Positions 34,901 to 46,092 of a stretch of 64,000 bases of DNA are shown here, one piece after another. Made by a program: the position numbers and the translations under genes. Numbering within the stretch: the stretch's first letter is position 1; every line of letters starts with the position of its first letter. This DNA comes from Cryphonectria parasitica EP155 (taxonomy: Eukaryota; Ascomycota; Sordariomycetes; Diaporthales; Cryphonectriaceae): NCBI RefSeq assembly GCF_011745365.1, contig NW_024468913.1:1240001-1304000 (forward strand), read 5' to 3'. A model generated the notes under the pieces. It was not told where the DNA came from, made no database searches, and saw nothing but the letters and a program-made list of their open reading frames with translations.

Positions 34901-35162
34901 GACGCCCATCAATGGCAGCAGTACAAACGGAAACAGCGTGACAAGCCCCGACGATGGCGCTTCAGAGACAGGCGGGCTGGCACCGAGTCCGTTTGGCAAC
35001 TCTGGCGGCGGAGGGGGCTTGGGTATGGCATTTGGTGGAGCTGCTGCTGGTGGAATGGGGCCGATGATGAAGCCTGTTGTCCCGCCGCGAGGTATGATGA
35101 ACAGGAGGCAGAGGAAGCCTGTGAGATTCATCGTCGAGAAGGGCGCGAATGGGCTAAGGTGA
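31935..35162 (+). CDS. Cyclic-nucleotide-binding / F-box / leucine-rich-repeat protein
   Basis: One uninterrupted exon of 1075 residues; the ATG at 31935 is followed two codons later by another. Domains in order: first cNMP-binding domain (about 75-190) with phosphate cassette FGEIGVLMKMPRTAT; second cNMP domain (about 280-405) with FGEVASLGLASARTAT; a disordered Pro/Ser/Thr linker; an F-box (about 565-605, LPDDVLVMVFEHLD...RRVCSHWRRLL); about ten leucine-rich repeats (about 630-935, LKHLNLSYCKHITD type); and a Gly/Asn-rich tail. Both cassettes keep the Glu and Arg that contact the cyclic phosphate. F-box proteins with LRRs select substrates for SCF ubiquitin ligases, so this looks like a ligase subunit whose state could depend on cAMP. 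Domain content is seen; cAMP control is inference. Confidence 0.9.
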   Translation: MTMRRGRVPTPPPSPYRALAHHHAQYQANGQPLPESVSSLIRSFNVETNPARPIRPSPLAASTIPDMPLDLVDRIRSFPLFMSAPDEFLAAVGRHLRPQVHAAHDVILTEGDNALAMYWLVRGVVAVTSRDGEAVYAELKPGAFFGEIGVLMKMPRTATIVARTKCLLVVLKKEDLNVELPRFPDMEKAILQEAQERLAILKKKQQERGARSTDKSGTVAREAAPGQVTTGDAGAIREGTVVNSKKRKSPSPGVIEDPAVGGSALGSGFINVRTTLKELSLFSELPSDILHFLGLSAHPVSYPPFTDIVRQGSPGSEIYFIVRGECEVVRETPNGESIKRMTRSSMVRPRLKAGQYFGEVASLGLASARTATVRTVTSVECLMIGGPALEELWKRCPPGVRSQVEETARKRYETHPKDDVEMKDAQGFGSSDTDSDLSKLPQVTFTVPTKPNVPVADETPGTRSHTDPDPFLSVDMENIRSRRRNSLAPPVPTVPTVPTTPTPPESPSSPGTNGLKTSQTFESSPLKLYSFSTPNTPPENDDQPQFKKQRTLSLRPASLQNLQTPALPDDVLVMVFEHLDIVELLRARRVCSHWRRLLTTSEKLCKQVDLSAFNRHVTDWALANVIGPFLGCRPTMVDISNCFHVTDDGFQAFYKLCGKNIKSWRMRSVWDVSASQILEMSENSKELEEVDWSNCRKVGDNLLARVVGWVVPEPPPERKQVVISSSGAPGKGRNMRMPAIQWHQQAVQPNTPPPGTIIGCPKLKHLNLSYCKHITDRSMVHLAAHASSRIESLSLTRCTSISDAGFQSWAPFRFPHLTRLCLADCTYLSDNAIVALVNSAKQLTHLDLSFCCALSDTATEVVALGLPQLRELRLAFCGSAVSDASLGCIALHLNELRGLSVRGCVRVTGVGIDNVLEGCGRLEWVDVSQCKNLGPWLASGGVVRWGFDERGPGRWLPMSITRGTSFSSTQRTVDPALLMNNHMNVPRPQTPINGSSTNGNSVTSPDDGASETGGLAPSPFGNSGGGGGLGMAFGGAAAGGMGPMMKPVVPPRGMMNRRQRKPVRFIVEKGANGLR

Positions 35163-37032
35163 TTTTCTCTTCCTCTTTTTTTTTTTTTCTTTCTTTCTTT
35201 CTTTTCTCTTTCGGTGCAGCAACGACAAATTCCGACATATATGCTCACTGTATGAAAAATGCACGGCTGGGCGCTTGGGGGGAGGGACGAATCCTTGAAC
35301 TCAACAAAGACGAACATCAAATCTCAGCATCACAATTAGTGCTAGCAAGAGCGGCACACGATCTTTACGCAACAGCTCATTTAACAAACAAGCATATGCA
35401 TGGGTGAGAGCATCAACGATGGACGGCCGAATCGTTTTTGTTTTGTTTTTCATTTGGGATGGCAAGTGTGCTTGCGTTTTGGTAGGCTGGCTGTTTGAGC
35501 ATTTGGCGTTATGGGTAGGAGAGATTTTTATTTTTTTCCAATCTTCGATCAAGCAAAGTTTCTCAAGTGCTAAACTGCATACGCATTACCCGGAGCCTTC
35601 AAAGGAGCGGTGTTTTTGTTTGGGGTTGCATTGCTGTTTTGGACAAGACACAACCAGCAGACGAATATTTAGATCTTTGCTCCAAAAATTTATTACTCTT
35701 TAGTTACGCTCGTTCATACTCTTGTCGTTTTAGAATTATACCCTCACACTCAGATGTACCACTACTAAGCAAGTTTAGTGCAACGTACTTACTGTAGTCT
35801 AGTATGTACACAAAGATTTCTATCTCTAACGTTGCGAAGGGCAACGGCTCATCGCATAGAGCACACATCCGAGCTCTCGGACTCGATTCATGTGCTAGCA
35901 CTATTATACACATAAGTATACAATTAGCTGACTATTTTATGACCTTGATTGAAATGGAGCCAATAGGTTTGATTGGCCAAAGAGGGGTTGTCTGAGATGC
36001 GATCGGCGCCGCTATCGAAGATCGACACTGAGAAACTCAAGGGTTAGTGCGCTCGTCAGCTTGCGGAAACGACGAGTAATGCCTCGCCTCCTCCCCCACT
36101 GCGACGCGTAACGCAGATCTGCATGGGCATTCAGCTTCTCTTTTCTGGGGGTTTACTGGGGACCCTGAACGCTGAACCAGATTTGCACGAGGATTTGTCG
36201 GCCAGTAACACAGAAATGAGTTATGATGAACGGCCCCGGTGGTCTACCAAAGGCATGTTTGGCGGGCAGATGGCATTGTAGTAGTACTTCACTGTAGAAT
36301 GAGACTTGCTAGTTATGATCATAGAAGTAGTGATGGTGATTGTTTGAATTCTATAACAATGGTAATGATGTAACCATTAAGCTGGTTTCGTTGTATTTGA
36401 CAAGGAAACGCGCCCTGGCTTTTCTGAACTCCACGAAGGTTCTGTTTCTGGGACATGCTATGTACATCCATCATGGAGAATGGTCTCCCCTAGAGGCGCA
36501 ACGCCTGATGGGGGACAGGAAAATTAACAAGTGAAAAAAGAAATCACCTTTCTTCCGTCTATCGTGGGATTTTCGGTCGATGGGATCTTTGGGGGGTATC
36601 AAAATCCGTCTTTCGATCCACGAGGAGAAAGAAGAAGATGAAAAAAATTCCTCCACCTCGTCCATCATCAAGACGCCCGCTCTCCTTTGCTCCTCCCAGC
36701 CTCTGCCTCGCTCGCCTTCGTCTTACTTCTCCCTCTCATCTCGTCTCGTCTCTCCGCTCCTTCTTCAGCCAACAACCTTACAGCCGCTTGTTTCACAGGT
36801 GATATTACCAGAGAAAGATGGATCTAGGGTCCCCATCTCTCTTTTTAAAACGCCGCGCTAATGCCAAAGCACACACCTTCCCTTTTTATTTTTTCATCCC
36901 CAGAGTGATCTAGTGGTGGGAAAACAATGATTTATTATAGGACAAGACAGGTTTCTCTTTCCCTGTTTACGACACGACCGTGACGACGGTGGTGACGACA
37001 ACAACCTGCTGCCCGTCGGCTCCGCCATCTAG
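35163..37032. other. Convergent intergenic region
   Basis: Starts with a T/TTTC-rich stretch (35175-35211) after the F-box gene. Contains only short ORFs without domains. CT-rich at 36680-36780. No gene supported. Confidence 0.5.
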
Positions 37033-38459
37033 TCACAGGTTCTTGTTGGCCCAGCCGATCTGCGGGCTGTCGCCGCCCTCGAAGACGACAAAGGCGGCCT
37101 TGAGGGCGATGTCGCCAAAGATGGCGAAGCCGATGTCGCTGTCGTCCTGGAGGCCGCCGAAGCAGGTGGTGTTGGCGCTGTCGAGGGGCGAGTAGTTCAT
37201 GTAGGTGCCCGGAATGGTGATGGTGCCCGCAGCAATGCCGAGGGTGAAGTCTGGGAGGGAGGAGGTGCAGGGGAAAGTGTAGCCGCCCTGGGAGCTGTCG
37301 TAGGAGGCGCCTGCGACCTGGTCATAGTAGGCCTCGACGATGGCGGTGGGCAGCATGAGAAGGGTGGTGCCGGTATCGGCAATGCCCTTGATGCTAGTCG
37401 AGGTGAAGGTGGCATCGCCGATCTGGTAGCCCGAGGAGGAGAACATCCAGTAGCCCTGGGTGCTGTCGACTGGGGTGTAGTAGATGTCACCAGTGTACGA
37501 CGCGTTGTCGATGAAGCCAAAGTTGTAAGTACCAGCTGTTGTGATTTTCATGTTAGCAAAACACGGCACATACATTCTTCTCTTTTGTGCGAAGAAACAT
37601 ATAATCCTGAAGACTTACGCTCGCCAGCCTTCAGGTCAGCAGTGAAAAGGAAGGAGTCCAGGTTGTCCTCGGAGCGGTCGAAGAAGGTCTTCTGCTGGGT
37701 AGGGCTGACGGTGTTGAGGTTGCTGAAGCCCAGGCCCAAAAGACCATCAATGTCGGTATCGGCAGTGAACTCAGACGAGACCGTCGTGGCCGTCTCGACC
37801 GCCATATTGGTCACAGCAAGGCCACCCACCGACACGGTGTCGTAGTAGACGTCGCCCTTGGAGGAGGAGCCATCACCATAGCTGATGCTCCAGGTCAATC
37901 CGGACTGCTTGGCGCTGGTGCTAGAGGCGTCGACGTTGTAGACAGTCTGGCCGCTGACCTCGTCAGAGGGTGTCTCGCTCGAATATACCCAAAGGTCCGA
38001 CGAGCCCGTGTCGAAGTCGAGGTTGAGCGTCTGTGCCGGCGTGCCGATCTGCACGGGCGTGAGGTACTCGACGTCGTACTCCTCGGGCGTGGTGGTTGCC
38101 GAGCCCGTGGCCCGCTTCTTCGGGTCCAGGCTCAGGCTGTCGAGGCCCAGGGCATCCAGGCCCGCGGCCAGGTTGGTGCGGATGCGCGAGACCGCGTCTG
38201 TCAGCTCCGTGGGCATCACCGCGTTGTACTTGAGGTACGCCTTCTCCACGGCCAGTGCTCCCACCCGCTGGTGACCGCTGTGCTTGGCATTGCGGACCTG
38301 CTTGAGCGAGACGCCGCCCTTGGAGTTGCTGCTGTCACGGGCCTGGCTGCCGCTGGTCACCGGGGCGTGCTGTCGGAAGCCGGTGGGGACGGCGGTGGCC
38401 AGATCGGAGGCGGCCAGGAGGCCCACCAGAAAGGCGCCAAAGGAGTTGGTGTATTGCAT
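37033..38459 (-). CDS. Secreted aspartic protease (aspergillopepsin-like)
   Basis: Two exons (38459-37619 and 37535-37033) with an 83-bp intron (GTAAGT, branch GCTAAC, acceptor AACAG) give 447 residues. A signal peptide (FGAFLVGLLAASDLATA) is followed by a propeptide of about 90 residues ending in the Kex2-type site KKR at 114-116. The mature enzyme has the two catalytic motifs DFDTGSSDLWV (Asp150) and IADTGTTLLM (Asp334), the flap region WSISYGDGSS, and the ending FGDIALKAAFVVFEGG...IGWANK. This is the A1 family of acid endopeptidases such as endothiapepsin and aspergillopepsin I, released to digest protein at acid pH. Compared with the protease at the left edge, it lacks a membrane anchor. 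Confidence 0.93.
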
Positions 38460-40307
38460 TTTCGGTGATAAGAAACGATACTTTTATGCTGAGTTGTTGG
38501 CGATGATGTGAAAGCGTTGGAGATTTATTAAGTATTTTTTGGTTCGACGTTGAACAGAGTGAGCGAGAGTGAGAGAGATGGTTGAAGAATTACGGCAGTA
38601 GATAGCCTTGTATCTTTTTGAAAAGGAATGAAAAGAAAAGAATGAGATATTGTTGTATATTCAAGTGACTGGAAAGGGAACGACTGTAGCGGTCCTCGAG
38701 CAGCTGGAAGCGAAGAAGAGAAAAAGGATAAGGATGGAGGCAATGATTGTTTTTGACTAACTAGTAGTAATAGCGAGAGAGAGAGAGGGATACACAGCGA
38801 GAAAGAAAAAAGCGACGAAAGAAGATGGGGTGTTGTTCTTAGATGGGGAAGATCAGCAGAGGAAGGACACGAAGAGGTGACATCGTGAAGAGGCCCATCT
38901 CCTTTTGTAATCTCGTTGAAGATTGCGCAGACCTATTCGTCTCTCTTGGCGTCTCCAGCGGGAGCCCACCACCGGTCGACAAGCGAACTTGCCCATGATG
39001 TACCCGGTGGATCTCTACACAGGTGTCCACATAAAACGGGCCGGGTACGACGGGGCCACATGACGCGCAGCGCGCTCGCGCTTCGTCCGGAATACCAATT
39101 TACTTGCAAGGCCATCCGTCCATACTTACAGGACAGGACACGGCGCGGCGGGCTTTGTTTTGCTCTTGAGGTTATGGCGTATGGCGTGAGGCGTGCGGCG
39201 TCCATTTCACCCCTTCTTCCCCTCGTCCTCAGACGGCGCAGCTGCTTGCTTCATGTCCCGACCAGACGAAGCTGCAAAGGGGTTTGGAGGAAGAGCGGGC
39301 CTGTGTCCATCTCAGCAGGGCAGAAACCAACAAACAAAACGCCCAGTGGCTTGGCTGGAGAGAGCACCACAGAATGGATGACTCGTCATTCTTGGGAGCA
39401 GGATATATGTTGTCTCTCGTGCCAGCAGCTCTTCTTCCATTCGTCCACCCCCTTGGTGCTGCCGAGAGAAAGCGGAGAGACAGAGACAACCTCGCATAAT
39501 GCCAAGGTAGAAGGAAGAGAGAGAAAGAGAAAAAGAAGACCCAGAACCGAAATCTGGTCGTGTAGGATCCGAGTTGTCTCTCTGAGGCTTGTAGGTACAT
39601 ACAGACATACATGCAGGAAGGAACTGGATTTGCTCGGGACGAGGGCGTGGCGCTCTGTTTTGAAACAAGGCGAAGAATCGGCGGGTCGTCCCTAATTAAA
39701 GTGTAGCGAATCAGAACCTCGCAACGTGCATGGTCCTGGGGTCAAGGTGCGAAGTGCCGCTCTCCCTCCAGCGGCTCCATTCTTCTTCAGGTCATATTAG
39801 GTCTAGGCCCGAGCCCCTGAGGTCTCTCCCCCCCCTTCAGTTTCCTCAGAAGGGACGAGACGCTATACCTTGGCGGTCTTGGCCGGGTCATCCTTTTCAC
39901 TTTAAGGGAAATAAGGTTACTTTTTTGGCTGGTGGGTTGCGACCTGATGTGGGTGACCCTTCAATTCTCTCTGCCCTCTGCAACGTCTTTTGATATGCTA
40001 GCAATTTTGAACGAGAAGCAGCACGCCGCCTTCATGCTACTAATTGTTCAGAAATCATAATGTTCAGAATTCATAAGAATGTGACAAGTGATCAGTGACG
40101 TACGAAACTGGGCTCTACTCTGGGCCCTCGATAGATGTAGCTTAACATGTCAAGTAATCAGCACCCAGACTGAATAAGTACGACGGCAGTTGAAAGGAAA
40201 ACCATGAACAATCGCGTTGAATGCTGTAAAGACCAGGCTGCACACAGCAAGTCCATACTCATAACAGCCGGAAGGATCACACCAGCGCGGCACAAACACT
40301 TTCTGCC
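38460..40307. other. Intergenic, nothing supported
   Basis: Upstream of the secreted protease. GAGA-rich DNA at 38555-38580 and 38773-38790. A 259-codon open stretch at 38916-39695 lacks family features and was rejected. No gene supported. Confidence 0.5.
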
Positions 40308-42290
40308 TCACTCAGTCGTCTTCACCTTGCTAATCTTGAAGCCACCCGGCACCCTGGTTTGAAAGACACCGGTCGGATCATACTTCTTCGAAGCCTCCCT
40401 CATCTTCCGAATATTCTCTTGGCCGTATGTCGCCAGTGGATTCTGGCTCCTGTCACAGTAGTTCGCATAACGGAACTCGACAGATCCCCCGAGAGATTCC
40501 GCATAGGCATCAAGCTCATCCAACAGGGCCTTGTACTTGGGAAAGATAGCCTGCGCCAATTCCCACGTGGGGACATGGATCCACGTGACAGTGAGAATAA
40601 CCGCCTCTCCAGCCAGGCGCTCGAGGCCCAGCATATTGCCCTTCAAAATTGGTGAGAGGCGCGTGGAGCTGGTGGGCAGCGCTTGCAAGACATGCATCGC
40701 TTCGAACTCGCCGCTGGGAATATGCTTCTCCTTGATGTGGTCGATAAGCTCTTCATACGTGCTAATGGCCTTTCTGGCGATGCGTCTGTCATTCTTGAAA
40801 CAAGTGCTAAGCCATATGGAGCTGTGCAATAGCAATTAGTCAGAGGGCGCTCTCTTGGTAACTATTTCATCGGAACGCTATGATGACGAGAGAGACAGAG
40901 AGGACTGGGACTCACTGTTGATTCGATTGCACAGTGAATGCGGTCGTTTTTGCTGCAATGGACCATTTCTGCATATTCCCCTGATGCCTAGGAATGGAGA
41001 GAAACTCCTTCAGAGGTTCAGTGCTCTCGGCGCCGTCCAGCTGTGTCAGAATACTAAAGAGAGAAATGTCGCGCGCCTCAGGGATGTAACGCCACACTCC
41101 CAGGTAGTGCTCCGAGGGTTCGTCCGTCGTTTTCAGATGGTCGACCAGATTGACAAGAGCATCAATCACGGCTGGTGTCTCCGTCTTTGGATGATATAGC
41201 ATCCCATCCCACACGTCGCACGCGGGAAACGTCTGGATGTCGAAGCGTGTGACGATGCCAAAGTTATTGCCGCCACCCTTCAGGGCCCTGAATAAGTCCT
41301 CGTTTGTGGTCTCGTTTGCATTGACAATGCTGCCATCAGCCAACACCACTTCATAGTTGACAACCTGGTCTGAGAACGTAGCACTGGCTTAGCTTAGATC
41401 CTGTCATGGAAGGAGAATAATGAGAACTCATTGTCGTATCTCGGGATACAAGGGGCCACAGAGGGCTGTGACATTGGCGTCACATAATGTCTGTAAGAAT
41501 CACTTACCACATGCAAGTCCAACACGGCAGGTGTGGTTCGAGAGCTTTCAATGGCGTGATAGTTAGTCGCCCACATCTCTTCACTTTCATGAATTGGATA
41601 ATCAGGAGACGAACCCCACCGCCAAGCAACAGCCCACCAACGCCAACAAGGCCCTCGCGACCACCCGCAACCATAACGCCGTCTATAAAACATCATCATT
41701 TTTTTCCCGGTCAGCCTGAGCGCAAAAAGCTGGAAAGAAAAGACAAAAGGCGGGTAGGGATGCAAAGCCTCACCTTTTTCGAGAGTCTTATAGACATCTA
41801 GCCATCGAGGTGCAGGTTGCACAGACGCGAGCTTGGTCTCGGCATCATAAGTAATCTTGGCCAAGAGGCCGAGGTCGATCCCTATCCCGTTCTCAATGCC
41901 ACTTGCTCCTGGTGAGCACATATGGCCCCCGCTGCTCGTTTGAAAATAATAATTTCGTTAGTCAGAGAACCGCGTGCATGTATGTGTATGGAAAGGAATA
42001 TCAATAATCCTAGGGAGGACCTCTTCTGACCTGCGGATGGCAAATTGGCAATCAGGAGTTCCGACAAGAGCTTTCACGGCGAGGGACACCTCCTCGGTCG
42101 TCCGGGGCAGGACGAGAGCCCAGGCGCGGAGGCGAGGGGTGAGTGCCCAGTAAGATTTAAGCCGCTCCTCGTAGATCTCCGTGCCCTGGAGGTGAAGGAC
42201 CTCTGAGAGCCCGGCATTTTTGAGGTTGGTGATGGCCAGCTGCGCCGTACTGGGCAGCTGCGCCACGGAGTTCGTGGAGACAGCTGTCAT
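40308..42290 (-). CDS. FAD-linked BBE-type oxidase
   Basis: Five exons fit in frame: 42290-42031, 41931-41774, 41682-41508, 41383-40916 and 40821-40308, giving 524 residues. The FAD-binding half shows FAIRSGGHMCSPGASG, then DGVMVAGG...VGVGGLLLGGG, DQVVNYEVVLADGSIVNAN and LKGGGNNFGIVTRFDI. The C-terminus shows VEFRYANYCDRSQNPLATYG and KYDPTGVF, the BBE signature. Such enzymes hold FAD, usually covalently at the SGGH histidine, and oxidise alcohols, sugars or amines with O2. The start (42290) gives no signal peptide, so it may be intracellular. Oddity: between GGG and DQVV, where relatives have about 12 residues, this model has about 40 unfamiliar ones, so exon 3 or its donor may be wrong or the gene damaged there. 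Confidence 0.75.
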
Positions 42291-42915
42291 GTTTAGTGTT
42301 CTTATGATTGGTGTCTAGTAATAACACAAAAGCGTGGAAGTGATAAAAGGCCAAGTCCTATCACCGCAGCAAAGAATGGACAGTGAACGATCTTGAAACA
42401 ATTATTTTCCTGTCCTCCAATTTGCGGGGACCGAATAATACACTTTGGGCAACGGCAATTCCTCTTCGGAAGCAACAGGCTAATATATCAACAAAAGCCA
42501 GGATCGGCGACAGCTTTCATGCTATAGTGAGCTCGACCAAAGGGGAAAGCAAGTGATACCTCGGTCTTATCTGCGTAGAGTGGTGAACAGGTGACGATCA
42601 ACTCTGCTTGGCTCTCAGGGAACAAGGCCTCTCCATTGGATGGCCATTTTGTTCGATGTAACCCATCGCGGACACATGAATTCTTTGATTCCAAATCGAT
42701 TCATTAGCGCCCAGATCATCTGTTGACATCTGTTGACTTCTGTTTCTGTTCGGACTTATCCTTGTAATTACTGCCGCAACCTTGTCTTTATCGTGTTGCT
42801 CAACGTGCTGCTTGTGCAGCGAAATGTATAATACCGCGCAAAACTCGCAGGAAAACCATTATAGGAAACTTGGCTCTTGACTCAGGCCGTGTATACGTGT
42901 GTGTAGATGTCCTCT
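42291..42915. other. Spacer between oxidase and permease
   Basis: About 620 bases between two minus-strand genes. It should hold the oxidase promoter and permease 3' UTR. No gene seen. Confidence 0.5.
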
Positions 42916-44993
42916 TCACTCTGAAATGACGGGCTGTTTCTCCGTCTCGGGGCCGCTCTCATTCGCCTCAGCTGGCTGGTCCTTTCCAGACAGCCCTTCC
43001 CTAATCTCACCAGTCAGCTCTCGGCCAAGAACCTCCTCAACCTCTTCTACTGTTGACTTGGGCCCTGTGAACCACTTTCTCGCATCCACAAGATAATAGA
43101 GCGTGCATCCGCCCCAAACCGCCATATTGATAACGACGGTGTAGTTCATGCTTTGCGGCGTAGGATCTGGACCACCGACAGGGAACATGGCCAGGACAAT
43201 GCCGTAGACCAGGAAGATGATGGAAGCCCAGGCAATGGGCAGGCTGAACATGTGACCGGTGTAGAAGGGGCCTGGAGTGAACTTTTCACGGCCCCAGACT
43301 GCACGTGAGAAGATCGGAACACCCCAGGCGAGGTTGTTGCCCGCTACGGCGAGAGAGAATAGGGCAGAAGCGGCTGCTGAAGCGATCAGGCAGAGAAGGC
43401 CCAGGACAATGGCGGCGAAGACAGACCCCCAGACGGTACGCAGAGGGATGTAACCGAATCTCTTCGACTAATTCACGGATTGCCTGTCAGCTGGAGACAT
43501 GGTTTGAAAGACGAGAGGGGGAGGAGAAAGACTGAGAGAGAAAACAGAAAGAAAGAAAGAAAGAAAAACTTACAATAGGTCGAAAGAAGGGCGAAAATGG
43601 CAGTGCACCGTCGCGAGAAAACGCCCACGTCTGCCGAGATGCAGCAATGAGGATTGACAGACCCATCAGATACTGGACAATGAACAGGAAAGCGATAAAA
43701 CCCATCGCTCCATGTTTCCCAAGCGCGTCATAGTAGATCTGAGCCATCTGTTACGTCCAACAATTGCATTAGTGCCAGATCTGCTCACGACGCATGTTCC
43801 TCTGGGGAAAGGCGATAAAAGCAATTACTCACAGGCTGCCCGAACGAGCTTCCGAGCACGCTCTCAACATCCGGGTTCATGCAAGCTGCCAGCACGATCA
43901 CAATGACAAAGCCAAGCCCCCAGCACATGCCAATAGAACTTAGGATACCCAGCGGAACAGCCTTGGCGGCATTGCTCGCCTCCTCCGACATGTGGACGCA
44001 CGAGTCGAAGGCGCCGATGGTCCAGATGGGACTCAGCCACGCAAGCATAAAGGCCCATCCGGTGGGCCAGGTGGTGAGATTCTCGACCTCGGCGAAAATG
44101 AAGTGGCCGTCGTTTCGCTGGCTTGCTCTGCCCACGGGCAGGGCGATGATCGTGGCGAGGATGAGAGCAATGTTCTATCCAGATTGTGTTAGGTTGTCGA
44201 GAGTTCTGGAGAGAGCGAAAAGCCAATCAATGAGCTTTGGGATTACTGACCATGAAGACGGCGAACGTCTGGATTTTATTCATGATCTTGGTCAGAGTGG
44301 TGGCAAGAACGCCGTGCGTAAGTGTGCAGATCAGAAACACAACATAGACAATCCCGTTGCTCGGGGTCCATGACCCGTCTGTTGCTATCACAATGACAGC
44401 GCAGAACATCAAGGCAAAACCATCTGGGTGCAGTTTTTTATGATCAGTTTCCTGGACTCATTACTCTCGTGTGTTTGCAGCAGGGAAGTTTGCAACGAAC
44501 AATTAATGCTGCAGAGTCCACCAATTAAGCCGAGACTGTTACTATAACCGACCAAGAAACACAGATAATTCCTCGTCCCTGCAGAGCTGAAGTAGTGTGT
44601 CCAATAGTAAAGTCCGCCGCTCGTAGGCATCGCACTCCCCATATCGGCCATGGCCAGTCCGACGAGAAAGATGCAGCCACTTGCCAGGAACCAGGACCAG
44701 ACCATGCCGGCGGGCCCGGCTGGCAAGGAGAAAGCCAGGGTCGAGGCGATGGAGGGCAGCAGGCCCATGATGGAGAAGGCGATGCCGAAAACCTCGAGGG
44801 TCGAGAAGTTGCGCTTCAGCTCCTGCTTGTAGCCCATCTTGGCCAGCAGCTCTGCGTCGGCCTCGCTCGCGAGAACGACGCCGCCATCGCCGGTCGTCAC
44901 GAGATGTTCCGGATGGTGGTGAGCAGCAGTAGTATCATCGACGGCGGCGGCAGGTGCGCCGTCCGATTTCGATGTCACGTCTGGTGTTGACAT
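42916..44993 (-). CDS. Amino-acid/GABA/choline-type permease (APC superfamily)
   Basis: Five exons (44993-44501, 44423-44251, 44174-43833, 43747-43574, 43467-42916) separated by introns of 77, 76, 85 and 106 bp give 577 residues. About twelve hydrophobic segments are visible. The entry block KMGYKQELKRNFSTLEVFGIA, then FSIMGLLPSIAST, the TSGGLYYW motif and SINYGFALMF...SWTPSNG identify the fungal ACT subfamily of the APC superfamily (UGA4, HNM1 relatives), plasma-membrane or vacuolar proton symporters for GABA, choline, polyamines or amino acids. N- and C-termini are hydrophilic. The fourth intron contains a TTTC repeat. It neighbours the BBE oxidase and lies divergent from a class III aminotransferase, so GABA or a similar omega-amino compound is a reasonable guess for substrate. 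Confidence 0.92.
43545..43566. repeat. (GAAA)n repeat inside permease intron 4
   Basis: GAAA tetranucleotide repeats next to the 5' splice site of permease intron 4 (TTTC on the coding strand), extending its polypyrimidine tract. Confidence 0.7.
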
Positions 44994-45399
44994 GTCGAAC
45001 GAAGGTGGTGGTGGAATTTGCTCTCACAAGCAGGCGACTCTTGAATCTGTTCTGTTCAAAGACATACAATAACTGTTACAATAGATGTAACACTGCTGTT
45101 GGTCCACTCGTCGTCGCACACAGCAGGTTACAGTAGCACCGCGCCAGGGCATGAACAGATAGATGTATGTCATCGCGCAGAAATTCCACGGCGGTCCCAA
45201 CGCCCTCCAAATATGTATCACTGATCTGCAGACTGCTTCTCAGATTGCAACCCCATTCCGGCAGCTTACCGCCGCGCCCCCCTGCCTAGAGCGAATACAC
45301 AACGATAGGGAAAACGCCCCCTTCCCCCTCATGCTAACGTCGGATTTCCCCCTGTATAAGCCATAATCCTGCGTGAAACCTTGCCTGACAGCTGCTCGC

Positions 45400-45481
45400 T
45401 GATAAAGCTACTCGACCATTGGTGATTGGATTAGATTAGGCGTCTGTCTGAGCGCTTTTCCTGGGCGTGCGGGTAGATAAG
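45400..45481 (+). promoter_or_regulatory. Possible GATA-factor sites upstream of permease
   Basis: TGATAA at 45400-45405 and AGATAAG at 45475-45481, 400-490 bases before the permease ATG, with weaker GATA copies closer in. HGATAR pairs are the binding pattern of AreA/NIT2 nitrogen activators. GATA motifs are common by chance, so the support is weak. Confidence 0.25.
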
Positions 45482-46057
45482 AGCTTACGCTTCTTTGTGC
45501 GGAATCAGATCATTCCAACACTGTGGCGTCAGACCACATCTCGTCTCACAGTGTTGAGTCTGGGTATAGTTGCCATCTTGGGAGAACTGTCCTTGGAGCT
45601 ACTGCATAGTGAATCTGTCAGCGGAAGACTAACCAGACACGGGGCGGGGTTCTCAGATGTTGTTGTTATCTGTCGCCTTATTGTAATTCCGCTATTAGCA
45701 GCACCCTTTGACGCAGGAGCCCCCACCCACACCCGCATGTCAGAAGTCTTCTGTGCTGGGAGCTGCTTGGTACTACATCAGCTGTGCTATGTCAAGTCAG
45801 TTACAATCACTCCGAAGCATCCTAGTCAGATACTAGTCTGTAATGATAATCTCATTTATCAGCACATAAAACATATCTTAGAGTCCCTCCACCCCCCTTT
45901 CTGTCGTTGATTCAGCATATCTCAACCTGTTATTTTGTGGCAGTGGCCCTAGGGGCTTCGAGTGGATGAAGCCTGGCTGGCCACCCTGACTCACTAGCCT
46001 GGGCTATTCAATAGAAAGGCAGTGAGTTGCCAGGTATGCTAGCCTAGTTGGGACTAG

Positions 46058-46092
46058 TGCCAATTGCTGGCTCTATAGAAAGGCAATTGGCA
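46058..46092. repeat. 10-bp inverted repeat (hairpin)
   Basis: TGCCAATTGC at 46058-46067 and its reverse complement GCAATTGGCA at 46083-46092 with a 15-base spacer. Each arm contains the palindrome CAATTG. The origin is unknown; it could be a short relic of an inverted-repeat element. Confidence 0.6.

Noticed and set aside
38916..39695. 259-codon open frame on the plus strand
   Set aside because: No domain, no signal peptide, Arg/Ser/Leu-rich random-like composition, overlapped by several other open frames on both strands. Low stop density from base composition is the simpler reading.
41394..41921. 175-codon frame crossing oxidase exons 2-3
   Set aside because: Reads through the intron at 41683-41773 in a different frame from the FAD-binding motifs. 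The spliced model explains the family sequence better.
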